From assembly GCA_964563125.1 (NCBI GenBank), contig CAZLVY010000004.1:1-64000 (forward strand): a DNA stretch of 64,000 nt, written 5' to 3'. The translations under genes and the position numbers were made by a program. This DNA is from UBA1368 sp964563125. Lineage in GTDB: Bacteria; Bacillota; Syntrophomonadia; Syntrophomonadales; Syntrophomonadaceae. Position 1 is the stretch's first letter; each line of letters opens with the position of its first letter. Shown here one piece after another: positions 1 to 8,193 of this stretch. The notes below the pieces were generated by a model. It saw only the letters and a program-made list of their open reading frames with translations. It ran no database searches and was not told where the DNA came from.

Positions 1-783
1 TACTCGAAACTGCAAAGTCTTATAATGCTCTCAGCAACTTTATCAATAGAAGACAAATTTGATTACTTTATCGAAAAGAACGGACTTAACAATTTCAAAC
101 AAATGGAACGGGTTAATTTTTTGTTGGAAAAATCACCATTTGATTACCAAAAACAAGCCTGCCTGTACATCGTTAATGATATGCCTGACCCGCAAAACCA
201 AGATTTTTCGCAAGCAGTCGCACAGGTTTTAAAGGAATTATTATCAGTTAAAAAAGGAAGGGCTATGGTATTATTTACCGCCAAAAAAGGAATGAGTGAA
301 GTCTCTCAATTTATCCGGCCATTTTGCGAGAAGAACGGGATTTTGTTACTGGTTCAAAATGAAGACGGCGGCTTTGGGGTTTTGATGGAAGAATATGCCC
401 GGGAGAAAAATGCTGTCTTGATGGGACTGGATACTTTCTGGGAAGGAGTTGATCTCAAGGGAGATTTGCTGACGCTTTTAGTGGTGGTAAAACTACCTTT
501 CCGCTCCTTAGCAGAACCCTATAGCAGTGCAGGAGATAAATATTTCCGTTTGCAAAACCGCAATAGTTTCAGCAATTTTTTATTGCCAGATGCAACAGTT
601 AGATTTAAACAAGGGGTGGGCAGACTTATTCGCAGTGAAACTGACCGGGGTGCAGTAGTTGTTTTGGATAATCGTCTGGTCAGAAAAGCTTACGGGAAAA
701 TCTTTCGCAATAGTATACCAATTACTAATATTGTTGCCACAGAAAAAGCTGAGCTGATAGATTTAATTAAGCAATGGATATAA
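1..783 (+). CDS. DinG-family ATP-dependent helicase, C-terminal part (5' truncated by window)
   Basis: The frame is open from base 1, so this is the end of a longer gene. The residues ahead of the first ATG (LIMLSATLS) match the helicase motif III region. Further on are FWEGVDLKG and FKQGVGRLIRSETDRG, the motif V/VI signature of DinG/XPD-like superfamily 2 helicases; the arginines of the last motif contact ATP. Known relatives unwind DNA or act as exonucleases when fused to a DnaQ domain. Whether such an N-terminal exonuclease exists here cannot be seen. The gene ends with TAA and is followed by small sporulation-like ORFs. Confidence 0.85.
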   Translation, partial: YSKLQSLIMLSATLSIEDKFDYFIEKNGLNNFKQMERVNFLLEKSPFDYQKQACLYIVNDMPDPQNQDFSQAVAQVLKELLSVKKGRAMVLFTAKKGMSEVSQFIRPFCEKNGILLLVQNEDGGFGVLMEEYAREKNAVLMGLDTFWEGVDLKGDLLTLLVVVKLPFRSLAEPYSSAGDKYFRLQNRNSFSNFLLPDATVRFKQGVGRLIRSETDRGAVVVLDNRLVRKAYGKIFRNSIPITNIVATEKAELIDLIKQWI

Positions 784-873
784 AATAAATAGAAGTATGG
801 ATATAAAAGTCACTCTTTTTAACACTTTTTCATAAGATACATTACTTATAGATTTCTTAGGGAGGTAAAAAGA

Positions 874-939
874 GTGAAAGTTTATTATATAAAAATACCT
901 AATTTTGTTCGCAATCTTTTAATAAAAGTATGGGGCTAA
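874..939 (+). CDS. spoVM: SpoVM-like micro-protein (21 aa)
   Basis: A 21-codon ORF starts with GTG, eight bases after a strong SD (GGGAGGT), and is directly followed by an intrinsic terminator, so it looks like a monocistronic gene. The peptide begins MKVYYIKIPNF. Bacillus subtilis SpoVM, a 26-residue amphipathic peptide that marks the convex forespore membrane and recruits SpoIVA for coat assembly, begins MKFYTIKLPKF. Met1, Lys2, Tyr4, Ile6, Lys7, the functionally critical Pro9 and Phe11 agree. The C-terminal half is less similar and five residues shorter. Identification is by pattern and remembered sequence; it is too short for statistics by eye, but SD, terminator and N-terminal match agree. 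Confidence 0.7.
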   Translation: MKVYYIKIPNFVRNLLIKVWG

Positions 940-976
940 GAAAAGGAGTAGAGTTTTACTACTCCTTTTCTTTTTT
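940..976 (+). terminator. Intrinsic terminator after the SpoVM-like ORF
   Basis: A 12-bp perfect stem (940-951 with 959-970) with a 7-base loop is followed by six T residues. Confidence 0.9.
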
Positions 977-999
977 GTTGCCTCAGGAGGGAACAAAGT

Positions 1000-1086
1000 A
1001 TGTTCAGGATAAGAATGATTTTAGCAGCTATTCTGCTTATTTCGGGTGTGTTAATTCTAGTTTTGTCATGGATATTTAACTTGTAA
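1000..1086 (+). CDS. 28-aa single-pass membrane micro-protein, unknown function
   Basis: ATG at 1000 lies nine bases after AGGAGGG. The product has 28 residues: a short basic start (MFRIRM), about 19 hydrophobic residues and the end WIFNL. It would be a single transmembrane helix with the N-terminus inside. It sits between the SpoVM-like gene and a convergent four-helix membrane protein gene. I do not recognise a family. The strong SD and the hydrophobic composition support translation; function is unknown. Confidence 0.5.
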   Translation: MFRIRMILAAILLISGVLILVLSWIFNL

Positions 1087-1091
1087 TAAGC

Positions 1092-1463
1092 CTAATTATC
1101 ACCCAGGCCAATACCCAAAATTCCACCTAGACCTCCTGCAGTTATAGATATTAGCAAAGTAGAAATAACGGCTGAAAATTTAAAGTAAGCAGGCATAAAT
1201 ATTAACGTGATTGCCGAAATGAGGATGAAATAGGCGATACCCATACCAATTCCTCTGACCAGGCCTTTATTACCATAGGATTTACTAACTGAACACCCGG
1301 CCACGAAGATGGTGAAGATAAGGATAATCTTTCCCAGAGAAGATAACAAAGTTTCTTGTAATGATGTATAATATACAATGGTTCCGGCAACTAAAGCCAG
1401 AACTACTGAAAGCAATAAAGTCCTACTCAAAGTTTTTATTTCGATAGACATACTTTTATGCAT
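1092..1463 (-). CDS. TIGR04086/YrzE-like small integral membrane protein
   Basis: About 123 residues with four predicted hydrophobic helices and glycine-rich turns (GCSVSKSYGNKGLVRGI, TAGGLGGILGIGLGD). Length and glycine pattern resemble the TIGR04086/YrzE family of Firmicute membrane proteins of unknown function. Two ATGs are possible. The SD GAGGAGG is about ten bases before the one at 1463 but only four before the one at 1469, so the inner start is preferred. The gene converges with the 28-residue ORF and is divergent from uppP. Confidence 0.65.
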   Translation of the reverse strand: MHKSMSIEIKTLSRTLLLSVVLALVAGTIVYYTSLQETLLSSLGKIILIFTIFVAGCSVSKSYGNKGLVRGIGMGIAYFILISAITLIFMPAYFKFSAVISTLLISITAGGLGGILGIGLGDN

Positions 1464-1584
1464 AATCATTACACCTCCTCATTTGAAAATATGATTATGA
1501 AAATATATTTATGTTAAGTTTCATGGGAATATAATTTTGTAAATTGGGATTATAGTATCGATAATAATTGCAGGACAACCAAAT

Positions 1585-1607
1585 AGCGCGCTTTAAGCGT
1601 GCTTTTT
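1585..1607 (+). terminator. Possible hairpin terminator upstream of uppP
   Basis: An 8-bp stem with one G-T pair (1585-1592 with 1596-1603) and a 3-base loop is followed by a short T-run. The T-run is weak, and it lies between divergent genes, so its role is uncertain. Confidence 0.35.
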
Positions 1608-1671
1608 AAGTCTTTTTTAAAGTCTATATGCTATAATTTATAAATCAAATAACTCACGAGGGGGATATAAT

Positions 1672-2451
1672 TTGACTTCGATTCAAGCGTTATTAATAGG
1701 AGCTATCCAAGGCTTAACAGAGTTTTTACCGGTAAGCAGTTCGGGGCATTTAGTCATTTTACAAAATATTTTAGGAGTTAAGGAACAGCCATTAACCTTT
1801 GCGGTTTTAGTGCACATGGGAACACTCATTTCAGTATTCGTGGCTTTCCGTAAGGATATAGCAGCGCTTTTACGTAAGCCGTTTACCAAACTTACATATC
1901 TTATAATTGTAGGTTGTATTCCTGCCGGGCTAGTGGGCTTTTTTTTAGCGCCGTATGTGGAACAGGCCTTTGAATCTTTGCTGGTAGTTGGACTAGGTTT
2001 GATTTTTACCGGGTTTATTCTGCAGATTTCAGAAAGACTGGCCAAAAGAAATTTAATAGCCAAGGAAGTGCGGGAAACTACCTATTGGGATGTAATTTTC
2101 ATAGGACTCTTGCAAGCATTGGCTATTATTCCGGGAATATCCAGGTCAGGCTCTACTATTGCTGCCGGTCTCCTGGCAGGACTGGACCGGGAATTTGCGG
2201 CTAGGTATTCTTTTTTACTCTCTATACCGGTTATACTGGGGGCAGGAATCTTTGAACTGCAAGACTTGTTTTCAAGCGGAATGAGTCTTAGTGCGCCCAA
2301 TATAATTGGAATTATCTCTGCTGCCGTTTTTGGCTTGCTGGCTATCAAAGTAGTTATGAAGTTAGTTCAAAACGGCAGGTTGGCCTTTTTTTCCTATTAT
2401 GTTTGGTTTCTGGCCGCATTAGTCCTGGGATATCATTTTTACTTTCAATAG
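1672..2451 (+). CDS. uppP: Undecaprenyl-diphosphatase (UppP/BacA)
   Basis: A 259-residue polytopic membrane enzyme that dephosphorylates undecaprenyl pyrophosphate, recycling the lipid carrier for peptidoglycan synthesis; it also confers bacitracin tolerance. Both family signatures are present: LTEFLPVSSSGHL near residues 15-27 (Glu17, the Ser triplet, His26) and PGISRSGST near 154-162 with the catalytic Arg158. Seven to eight hydrophobic segments and near-standard length fit. The start is TTG behind GAGGGGG. It stands alone, followed by spoIIIE/ftsK after about 90 bases. Confidence 0.95.
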   Translation: MTSIQALLIGAIQGLTEFLPVSSSGHLVILQNILGVKEQPLTFAVLVHMGTLISVFVAFRKDIAALLRKPFTKLTYLIIVGCIPAGLVGFFLAPYVEQAFESLLVVGLGLIFTGFILQISERLAKRNLIAKEVRETTYWDVIFIGLLQALAIIPGISRSGSTIAAGLLAGLDREFAARYSFLLSIPVILGAGIFELQDLFSSGMSLSAPNIIGIISAAVFGLLAIKVVMKLVQNGRLAFFSYYVWFLAALVLGYHFYFQ

Positions 2452-2541
2452 ACTTAAATAATAGTACTTGTTACAATACATTAAGAAGGAATAAAATGGC
2501 AGATAAAAATAAGTGAAAGATAAGAACAATGGAGTGTGTAG

Positions 2542-4773
2542 ATGAAAGCAAAGAGTCCTAAAAAAAAGGCTGCCAAGTTTAAGCCTAAAGAAAAAAGCGA
2601 AGTTAAAGAAAAATCTTCCAGTGTAAGATACGAAATAATTTCGCTTGTTTTGTTTATGATAGCCATTTTCATCTATTTATGTGTGCAAAAGTTTTATGGT
2701 TTGCCTGAAGATAGCTTGTTTATTGGCATATTGGGCACTTATATCGCTAAAGGTTTAAATTTACTTTTAGGTGATGGCGCCATAATCAGCTCTTTTTTTC
2801 TGCTCTTCTGGTCAATACACATTGGTTTGAATAAAAAGATTTGGTCAGGGCAGATGTGGGGTTTATTAATTATAGCTGTGGTTTTATTAATTAGTATAAG
2901 TATTTATTCCATTCCTAAAGGTTTAACGGAGTTAGAAGCAGGAATGAAGGGTATGGGCGGCGGAATTCTCGGTGGAGGAATAACATATTCATTAATTAAA
3001 TTGCTGGGGAAAATCGGTCTTTTGATATTGCTGATTTTGAGTACCTTAATAGCTGCTATTATGATAATTAACCTATCTTTTGCACAGACAAGTAGTTTAA
3101 TTGTTTCAACCGGCAATAAATTATGGAAGTCTTTAGAAAATATATTATTTTATCAGGAAGAAAAAGCAGCAGAAATTCCAGATAAATCTTCTCCAGTAAT
3201 AATTGATAATATTGAGAAAATGCCCGCAAATAGAATACCGCTGCAAAATATAGATGATGAACAATTGGAAATTATTAGTTTTGAAGAAGCGGTTGAAAAG
3301 AAAAGTAAAAAGAAAAGTGAAATGAAATTTATTTTACCAGCAGTTAATCAAACTAGTGTTTACCAAAAACCACCCTTGGAACTATTAAGTGAAGCCAGTG
3401 ATGAAAGAACTATTGATAAAAAGAATATTAAAGAGAGTATAGGTGTTTTAGAAGATACCTTTTCCAGCTTTGGCATTAGTGTCAAAGTTAAGCAGGTAAG
3501 TTGCGGACCAGCGGTAACCCGTTATGAATTGTCACCTGCTCCGGGTGTAAAAATCAGCAAAATCATTAGTCTAACCGATGATTTACAGCTTAATTTAGCT
3601 GCACCAGGAATTAGGATAGAGGCTCCCATACCAGGTAAATCTGCTATTGGGATTGAAGTGCCTAACAGTAAAATACTAAGTGTGGGACTGCGTAATCTCT
3701 TATCATCAGTGGCCTTCAAGAAAATATCTAGCCCCTTAGCCTATGCTTTAGGTGAAGATATCTCGGGTAATTCGGTAGTCGCCAAGTTAAATGATATGCC
3801 TCATTTATTGATTGCCGGTTCAACCGGATCTGGCAAAAGTGTTTGCTTAAACAGTATCATTATTAGTATTTTATATAACACTACTCCGGAAGAATTAAAG
3901 TTAGTATTTATAGACCCGAAAATGGTTGAATTAGCAGTATACAATGGCATACCGCATCTTTTAACACCGGTAGTAACTGATCCTAAGAAAGCTTCCATTA
4001 TCCTTAAATGGATGGTAAATGAGATGGAAAAGCGTTACAAAACCTTTGCCGATAAGGGTGTCAGAGATATTAACCGCTATAATCAAATAGCAGAGGAAAA
4101 AATGCCTTTTATAGTAATTGTAATTGATGAGTTAGCTGATCTGATGATGGTTGCACCTGTTGAAGTGGAGGATTCTATTTGCAGACTGGCGCAAATGTCC
4201 AGAGCAGCAGGAATGCATTTAATCGTTGCTACACAAAGACCGTCGGTTGATGTTGTTACCGGAATAATAAAAGCTAATATACCATCAAGAATTGCTTTTG
4301 CGGTTTCTTCCCAGGCAGATTCAAGAACCATTCTTGATGTAGGTGGTGCGGAAAAACTGCTGGGTAAAGGGGACATGTTGTTTTTTCCGGTTGGTGCAGT
4401 TAAACCATTTAGGGTGCAAGGCGCTTTTGTTTCCGATAATGACATAGAAAAAACAGTTGAATTTATTAAAAGCCAGGTTAATCAGGAAGAATCCTTGCAG
4501 CACCTTGAAGAACTGGACGTTTTCTTTGAACAGGCAGAATTTGAATATGATGATAACCTGTTTTGGGAGGCAGTAGCCATATTTGTTGATAACCAAAAAG
4601 CGTCGGTTTCACTTTTGCAAAGAAGATTGAGAATAGGCTATGCACGGGCAGCAAGGTTAGTTGATCTTATGGAAGCCAAAGGTATCGTGTCTGAATTGGA
4701 TGGTAATAAAAGAGAAATATTAATTGATAATAACCAATTAGCCAAACTAACTGCTAATATTAATCGAATTTAA
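2542..4773 (+). CDS. spoIIIE: FtsK/SpoIIIE-type DNA translocase
   Basis: A 743-residue membrane-anchored, ATP-driven double-stranded DNA pump. A lysine-rich start is followed by four hydrophobic segments (within about residues 30-180), a short charged linker, the alpha/beta RecA-like motor, and a C-terminal winged-helix gamma domain (LLQRRLRIGYARAARLVDLM) that reads KOPS/SRS-type sequences. Walker A is GSTGSGKS (426-433) and Walker B is IVIDELADLM (Asp529, Glu530). The compact linker and sporulation context favour SpoIIIE, which moves the chromosome into the forespore, over a long-linker FtsK, but sequence alone does not separate the two roles. Confidence 0.93.
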   Translation: MKAKSPKKKAAKFKPKEKSEVKEKSSSVRYEIISLVLFMIAIFIYLCVQKFYGLPEDSLFIGILGTYIAKGLNLLLGDGAIISSFFLLFWSIHIGLNKKIWSGQMWGLLIIAVVLLISISIYSIPKGLTELEAGMKGMGGGILGGGITYSLIKLLGKIGLLILLILSTLIAAIMIINLSFAQTSSLIVSTGNKLWKSLENILFYQEEKAAEIPDKSSPVIIDNIEKMPANRIPLQNIDDEQLEIISFEEAVEKKSKKKSEMKFILPAVNQTSVYQKPPLELLSEASDERTIDKKNIKESIGVLEDTFSSFGISVKVKQVSCGPAVTRYELSPAPGVKISKIISLTDDLQLNLAAPGIRIEAPIPGKSAIGIEVPNSKILSVGLRNLLSSVAFKKISSPLAYALGEDISGNSVVAKLNDMPHLLIAGSTGSGKSVCLNSIIISILYNTTPEELKLVFIDPKMVELAVYNGIPHLLTPVVTDPKKASIILKWMVNEMEKRYKTFADKGVRDINRYNQIAEEKMPFIVIVIDELADLMMVAPVEVEDSICRLAQMSRAAGMHLIVATQRPSVDVVTGIIKANIPSRIAFAVSSQADSRTILDVGGAEKLLGKGDMLFFPVGAVKPFRVQGAFVSDNDIEKTVEFIKSQVNQEESLQHLEELDVFFEQAEFEYDDNLFWEAVAIFVDNQKASVSLLQRRLRIGYARAARLVDLMEAKGIVSELDGNKREILIDNNQLAKLTANINRI

Positions 4774-4796
4774 TTTAATCTTGGGGAGAGTCATAA

Positions 4797-5765
4797 ATGA
4801 GTTTAACTTTACGTGAAACTGAAATATTGGAACTTTTAAAACAGGAACCTTTAATATCCCAGGTCGAGTTAGCAGAACGACTGCGAATTACCAGATCTTC
4901 AGTTGCAGTCCATATATCAAACTTGATGAAAAAAGGCTTTATTCTTGGAAAAGGTTATGTGTTTAATCAAGAAGCTTCTATCGTAATCTTTGGCGAAAGC
5001 TGTGTACGTATAGATATAAATCCACAATCAGATAATAGAATTGATATAAACTTGGGCGGTTTTGCTTTTGACGCTGCCGAAGCGCTAAGTGAATTAAGTG
5101 CTCAGGCTAAGGTTGTAACTGTAGTAGGCAAAGACCAACTGGGTGAATACTTGTTTAATAAAATGCAGGAAGATAAAATTGATGTAACTAATATTTATCG
5201 TCATCCTAAAAGCAGAAGTTCTCGTACGGTTTATATTAATGGATTATTAGCATATCAGGAAAGTATTGCCCGCGAAGATTATGAAAAAGCAGCAGATACC
5301 TGGGAATGGATATTTCTTAACTCTGACTGGTTATTGATAGATCCTTTGTTGGAGAAAGATATATTAAACAAGTTATTGCAGCGTAACGATGAAAAAGTGC
5401 CTTGCATTGGCACCTGTAAATTTATTAGTGACACCGAGGATATTCCTTCGCTGAATTTTAAAATTTCATTATTGGTAATTGGTTTGGAAAATTCAGAAAA
5501 ATTAGAAAAATATACAAAACTTGTATTAAATTCTGTTAAAATGAATAAGTCTAGTTGTATTATTACTGATGGTCGTACCGGACTAATATATATAGATAAC
5601 GATACAACAATTGATTTCCCACTGCTTCCTAATCAAAGTTTTTGTGTAAAAACCCGTTTACCTTTTTTGCTGGCAGGAATGGTTTACGGTCTCACAAGAC
5701 ATTATCCAACCAGACAAGCTGTCAGAATAGCAATCGGTACCGCTTCTACTAACGAAACACCATAA
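4797..5765 (+). CDS. Winged-helix protein with a degenerate PfkB-type kinase domain
   Basis: 322 residues. Residues 1-60 form a winged helix (ETEILELLKQEP, RLRITRSSVAVHISNLMKKG) like that of HTH-PfkB regulators. Residues from about 62 follow the ribokinase/PfkB fold, with a recognisable VVTVVGKDQLGEYL segment. The family's C-terminal signature, normally DTxGAGDxF with the anion hole and catalytic Asp, is replaced here by VKTRLPF (about 284-290) and is two residues shorter. Phosphotransfer should therefore be lost, suggesting a ligand-sensing regulator. It lies 23 bases after spoIIIE and 37 bases before rodZ. Ligand and targets are unknown. Confidence 0.75.
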   Translation: MSLTLRETEILELLKQEPLISQVELAERLRITRSSVAVHISNLMKKGFILGKGYVFNQEASIVIFGESCVRIDINPQSDNRIDINLGGFAFDAAEALSELSAQAKVVTVVGKDQLGEYLFNKMQEDKIDVTNIYRHPKSRSSRTVYINGLLAYQESIAREDYEKAADTWEWIFLNSDWLLIDPLLEKDILNKLLQRNDEKVPCIGTCKFISDTEDIPSLNFKISLLVIGLENSEKLEKYTKLVLNSVKMNKSSCIITDGRTGLIYIDNDTTIDFPLLPNQSFCVKTRLPFLLAGMVYGLTRHYPTRQAVRIAIGTASTNETP

Positions 5766-5802
5766 TGTATTAAACAATTAACTTTAAAAGGGGTGAATGT
5801 GT

Positions 5803-6058
5803 ATGTCATGGGGAGAAGATTTAAGAAACCGGCGTGAAGAATTAGGTTACTCCCTGCAAGAAGTTGAAGATGAAACAAAAATACGTAGATTATATTTAGA
5901 AGCATTGGAAAATGAAAACTTTTCCATCTTACCACCGAAAATATATTCGGTTGGTTTTGTAAAAAACTATGCCAGATTTTTACACATGAATACGCTAGAG
6001 GTAACTGAACAATTTAAAGAATTAGCTTATAGTAATGAAATTAGTGAAGAAGAACCCT
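5803..6058 (+). CDS. rodZ: RodZ-like helix-turn-helix protein, N-terminal part (cut by gap)
   Basis: The first 85 residues show the HTH_25 domain of RodZ (WGEDLRNRREELGYSLQEV, YLEALENENFSILPP, YSVGFVKNYARFL). RodZ couples MreB to the membrane and shapes the cell wall. ATG 5803 is chosen over ATG 5797 because GGGGTG sits seven bases before it. The reading frame runs into the 100-N gap at 6059, so the expected transmembrane helix and outer domain are missing from the assembly; this is not evidence of a broken gene. Its place after spoIIIE and before rimO fits conserved Clostridia order. Confidence 0.85.
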
Positions 6059-6158
6059 NNNNNNNNNNNNNNNNNNNNNNNNNNNNNNNNNNNNNNNNNN
6101 NNNNNNNNNNNNNNNNNNNNNNNNNNNNNNNNNNNNNNNNNNNNNNNNNNNNNNNNNN
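6059..6158. other. Assembly gap of 100 N
   Basis: 100 N characters between the rodZ and rimO fragments. The flanks share no overlap, and both genes are incomplete at the gap. A full RodZ needs far more than 100 bases beyond the break, so the true gap is probably larger than drawn. Confidence 0.95.
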
Positions 6159-7472
6159 ATAAGTCTCGGTTGTGCCAAGAATCGGGTTGATACTGAAATA
6201 ATGATGGCGCTGGTAAAAAAAAGTGAACATAGTTTAGTTAATAGTATTGATAAAGCTGATTTAGTTGTCATAAATACCTGCGGTTTTATTAATGATGCTA
6301 AAGAAGAAGCAATAAATAATATTATTGAAACTGGCCGCCTGAAAGAAAAAGGTCAACTGCGTTATATCGTTGCTGCCGGATGTCTGGCCCAGAGATATGG
6401 CAGTGAATTAATACAGGAGTTACCCGAATTAGATGGTATTATAGGCATATCAACTTATCATGGTTTAATAGAAATAATCAACCAGATAGCCAATGGAGAT
6501 AAACCTGTTTCAGTGGAACTTCCACCTGAATCCTTTATTGAAAAAGGTGAAAGAGTCCTTTCAACACCACCTGGTTATGCTTACCTCAAAATTACTGAAG
6601 GATGCAATAATCATTGCTCCTATTGTGCTATTCCCTCAATTCGCGGGCAGTTACGTTCCGGTAATGAAAATGAAATAGTCAAAGAAGTTGTCAATTTAGC
6701 CAAAAAAGGCGTCAGGGAACTGGTGATTATTGGTCAGGATACAGCTATGTATGGGAGAGATCTTAAACAAGAAAGCAATCTAACCTCACTGTTAAATAAA
6801 TTAAACCAGGTAGAGGGGATAGAATGGATTCGCTTAATGTATCTGCACCCTGCGCATATAAGTGAGGAAATAATAGATGTAATAGCAAAACAGAATAAAA
6901 TTATTCCTTATCTTGATATACCGGTTCAACATGCTTCAACTGCAATTCTTAAACGGATGAATCGTGGCCATGATATGGATTATTTAAATAATCTGCTGCA
7001 AAAATTAAAGGCCAATATCAAAGATTTGGTCTTGAGAACAACGGTAATGACAGGATTTCCTGCTGAAAGCGAGGAGGATTTTAAAACCTTGCTTGATTTT
7101 GTGGCAGAGATTAGATTTGACTGGTTGGGTTGTTTTGCCTATAGTCCGGAAGAAGATACTGCTGCCGCTCTTTTAGCAGATCAGATACCTGATGAGGTTA
7201 AACAGGTCCGGATGAACCAGATTCTAAAATTACAGAGAAAGATTACCCGACAAAAAAATATCAGCCGCTTGGAACAAATACAGCCAATTTTAATAACCGG
7301 GCAAAAGAGTAAAAACTTGTATACCGGCCGAGGTTATTTCCAGGCACCTGAGGCAGACGGGATTACCATTGTCAAGACTTCTAAAAAACTGGTTAAAGGA
7401 GACTTTGTTCAGGTTAAACTGAAAGGCATAAGATTATACGATATGATTGGTGAATTAATAGAAGAAGAATAA
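6159..7472 (+). CDS. rimO: Ribosomal protein S12 methylthiotransferase RimO (5' end in gap)
   Basis: The frame is open from the first base after the gap (ISLGCAKNRVDTE), so only about the first eight residues are missing. RimO is a radical SAM enzyme that methylthiolates the conserved aspartate of ribosomal protein S12. Visible are the N-terminal cluster cysteines (SLGCAKN, NTCGFI, AAGCLAQRY), the radical SAM motif CNNHCSYCAIP, and a C-terminal TRAM-like domain. The SLGCxKNRVDTE start separates RimO from MiaB and MtaB. It ends normally just before the next gap. Confidence 0.93.
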   Translation: MSLGCAKNRVDTEIMMALVKKSEHSLVNSIDKADLVVINTCGFINDAKEEAINNIIETGRLKEKGQLRYIVAAGCLAQRYGSELIQELPELDGIIGISTYHGLIEIINQIANGDKPVSVELPPESFIEKGERVLSTPPGYAYLKITEGCNNHCSYCAIPSIRGQLRSGNENEIVKEVVNLAKKGVRELVIIGQDTAMYGRDLKQESNLTSLLNKLNQVEGIEWIRLMYLHPAHISEEIIDVIAKQNKIIPYLDIPVQHASTAILKRMNRGHDMDYLNNLLQKLKANIKDLVLRTTVMTGFPAESEEDFKTLLDFVAEIRFDWLGCFAYSPEEDTAAALLADQIPDEVKQVRMNQILKLQRKITRQKNISRLEQIQPILITGQKSKNLYTGRGYFQAPEADGITIVKTSKKLVKGDFVQVKLKGIRLYDMIGELIEEE

Positions 7473-7572
7473 NNNNNNNNNNNNNNNNNNNNNNNNNNNN
7501 NNNNNNNNNNNNNNNNNNNNNNNNNNNNNNNNNNNNNNNNNNNNNNNNNNNNNNNNNNNNNNNNNNNNNNNN
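7473..7572. other. Assembly gap of 100 N
   Basis: 100 N directly after the rimO stop codon. No shared sequence is seen between the flanks. In many Firmicutes pgsA lies between rodZ/rimO and cinA; it is absent from the visible sequence and could be in this gap. Confidence 0.95.
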
Positions 7573-7574
7573 CT

Positions 7575-8012
7575 TTATGAGGTGCGCAAAATCATATAGT
7601 TGGTCATCGCCGAAGCTATTAGTTTTCCGTCTTTATTAAACGCTTCCCCAACCAGGTTTATGGTTGTTTTCCCTTTGGACTGAACCCGAGCGATTATTCT
7701 AAGCATATCATTTTTGAAAATCGGCCTGTGAAATGTAGTGTTAATATCAATAGTAGCTATAGGCACTTTTTCCGTAACCAAATAACATAACTGGCCAAAA
7801 GTATTATCAAAGGCCGCTACAATAAATCCGCCTTGCATAGTACCAGCCAAATTAAGGAATTTTTCAGCTACCGGGTAGTCAACTGTCAGACTTTTTTCCG
7901 GTGAATATTCCAATGTTTTTTGATCTAACAACACCGAACATTCAGGTCGGCGTTCAACTTTATCATAGATAAGCTTTAATAATTCAGATCGGTCAGTAAT
8001 AGATTCACTCAA
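7575..8012 (-). CDS. PaaI-type hotdog-fold acyl-CoA thioesterase
   Basis: About 145 residues with the hotdog thioesterase pattern: FLNLAGTMQGGFIVAAFDNTFG carries the GG turn and the Asp of the PaaI/YbgC group (the usual HGG is QGG here), followed by TIDINTTFHRPIF. Such enzymes hydrolyse acyl-CoA or aryl-CoA thioesters. The longest frame starts at 8042, but GGGAGGG lies inside it and is correctly spaced for TTG 8012 (LSESITDRSEL), which I take as the start. Substrate is unknown. It points towards the gap and away from the next operon. Confidence 0.8.
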   Translation of the reverse strand: MSESITDRSELLKLIYDKVERRPECSVLLDQKTLEYSPEKSLTVDYPVAEKFLNLAGTMQGGFIVAAFDNTFGQLCYLVTEKVPIATIDINTTFHRPIFKNDMLRIIARVQSKGKTTINLVGEAFNKDGKLIASAMTNYMILRTS

Positions 8013-8193
8013 AAGAAACCCTCCCGCAAAAAATTTTACCATGTATATTTTAATCGTTCTGCTTGTTTATTACAAAAAAACAGTAGGGCTATTTTTTCAT
8101 AAGGTAAGCAATCCCCATTTTACCATATATTAAGGTACAGTGATAACTGCCTGTCTATGTTATAATTGCTGATGAAAAGGGGTGGTAAAGCAT

